This document shows positions 63,544-64,000 of a stretch of DNA of 64,000 bases, piece after piece. Source of the DNA: Hyunsoonleella pacifica (GTDB lineage: Bacteria; Bacteroidota; Bacteroidia; Flavobacteriales; Flavobacteriaceae). The number at the start of each line of letters is the position of its first letter. Position 1 is the first letter of the stretch. The stretch is from NCBI RefSeq assembly GCF_004310335.1, contig NZ_SIRS01000003.1, positions 372,001 to 436,000 of the forward strand, in the 5' to 3' direction. Under the pieces are notes generated by a model, which searched no databases, had not been told where the DNA came from, and worked only from the letters and a program-made list of their open reading frames with translations. The position numbers and the translations under genes were made by a program.

Positions 63544-64000
63544 ATGAATGATTATTTTAAATCTGCCATTTTAAAGAAAACAGGAGCTTCTTCTTTATTT
63601 GAAAAAGAAATCATCCAAGAGTTATGGAGTGGCTATGGTAAAATTATTCGTGTTTCATTAGAAAACGCTACTTTAGAAAGTGTTGTTGTAAAACATGTAC
63701 AGCTACCTATAGGCAATACACATCCTAGAGGATGGAATACAGATATTGGGCATCAAAGAAAATTAAAGTCTTACGAGGTAGAAACTAATTGGTACAAGCT
63801 ATACAGTAAACATAGTATGGCACGTTTACCTGAGTGTTTTACTGTTGAAACTTACCATGATGAAGTACTTATAGTTCTTGAAGATTTAGACAGAGCAGGT
63901 TTTCCATTACGTAAACATAACGTAGCATGGGAAGATATAGAGACCTGTTTAGAATGGTTGGCACAATTTCATGCAAGTTATTTAGGAGAAACCCCAAACG
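63544..64000 (+). CDS. Phosphotransferase/choline-kinase-like protein (partial)
   Basis: 152 residues visible, open at the right edge of the window. The kinase-like N-lobe shows a core beta strand VVVKHVQLP with the ATP-binding Lys, an EVETNWYKLY helix with the conserved Glu, and the hinge LIVLEDLDRAGFP. This is the aminoglycoside-phosphotransferase/ecdysteroid-kinase-like family. The catalytic loop lies beyond the window, so activity cannot be judged. Substrate is unknown. Confidence 0.82.
   Translation, partial: MNDYFKSAILKKTGASSLFEKEIIQELWSGYGKIIRVSLENATLESVVVKHVQLPIGNTHPRGWNTDIGHQRKLKSYEVETNWYKLYSKHSMARLPECFTVETYHDEVLIVLEDLDRAGFPLRKHNVAWEDIETCLEWLAQFHASYLGETPN

Overview
The window comes from a Bacteroidota genome, almost certainly family Flavobacteriaceae. 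The sequence is AT-rich, and several genes are preceded by a TAnnTTTG -7 box, the promoter element of this phylum. It carries a SusC/SusD pair, TonB-dependent receptors with carboxypeptidase-like N-terminal domains, and many lipoproteins with flavobacterial signal peptides.

Layout. 1-6.2 kb: partial rseP (minus strand), a SCO-type protein, the ferrous iron importer feoA-feoB with a 44-residue Cys-rich membrane protein, a DUF1080-like secreted protein and a lipoprotein. 6.2-14.7 kb: a metal-homeostasis locus. A DtxR/MntR repressor and a TonB-dependent receptor diverge around a 20-bp palindrome, followed by a thioredoxin-like protein and a TroABCD-type Mn/Zn/Fe ABC importer. Both permeases carry C-terminal winged-helix tails, and a cysteine hydrolase sits inside the operon. 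14.74-15.14 kb: a GIY-YIG gene between inverted repeats. 15.2-24.1 kb: a lipoprotein, a TPR/MORN-like repeat protein, two DUF3857/transglutaminase-like proteins (one without the catalytic Cys) and YraN. 24.2-32.5 kb (minus): a tight ten-gene operon behind a 21-bp Fur/Zur-type palindrome. It encodes an LCIB-type (theta) carbonic anhydrase, an unknown protein, PhoX, two COG0523 GTPases, an HMA lipoprotein, an ABC exporter-like pair with a His-rich extracytoplasmic loop, an OB-fold-like small protein and MogA. I read it as a zinc-limitation operon. 32.6-38.5 kb: a TlpA-like protein, mfd, an ABM monooxygenase and a TerB-like protein.

38.7-42.9 kb holds the most unusual locus. A consensus promoter leads into a structured leader with a 25-codon leader peptide and mutually exclusive hairpins (a probable attenuator). 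Next come a small TPR protein with a poly-Lys tail, then an array of about 17 tRNA or tRNA-like elements with nearly all different anticodons, then a soluble slipin/band-7 protein. The two protein genes share the same translation-initiation sequence. I suggest a tRNA-damage sensing, replacement or decoy system. Slipins recur in known bacterial RNA-repair operons, but this assignment is inference.

43.3-63.4 kb: a carbohydrate-utilisation locus with a GPH-family sugar transporter, GH3 beta-glucosidase, AraC regulator, SusC, SusD and three large FG-GAP/UnbV lipoproteins. It is followed by a truncated phosphotransferase gene at the window edge. Four copies of a dispersed flavobacterial intergenic repeat lie at about 2.0, 37.9, 41.65 and 42.95 kb.
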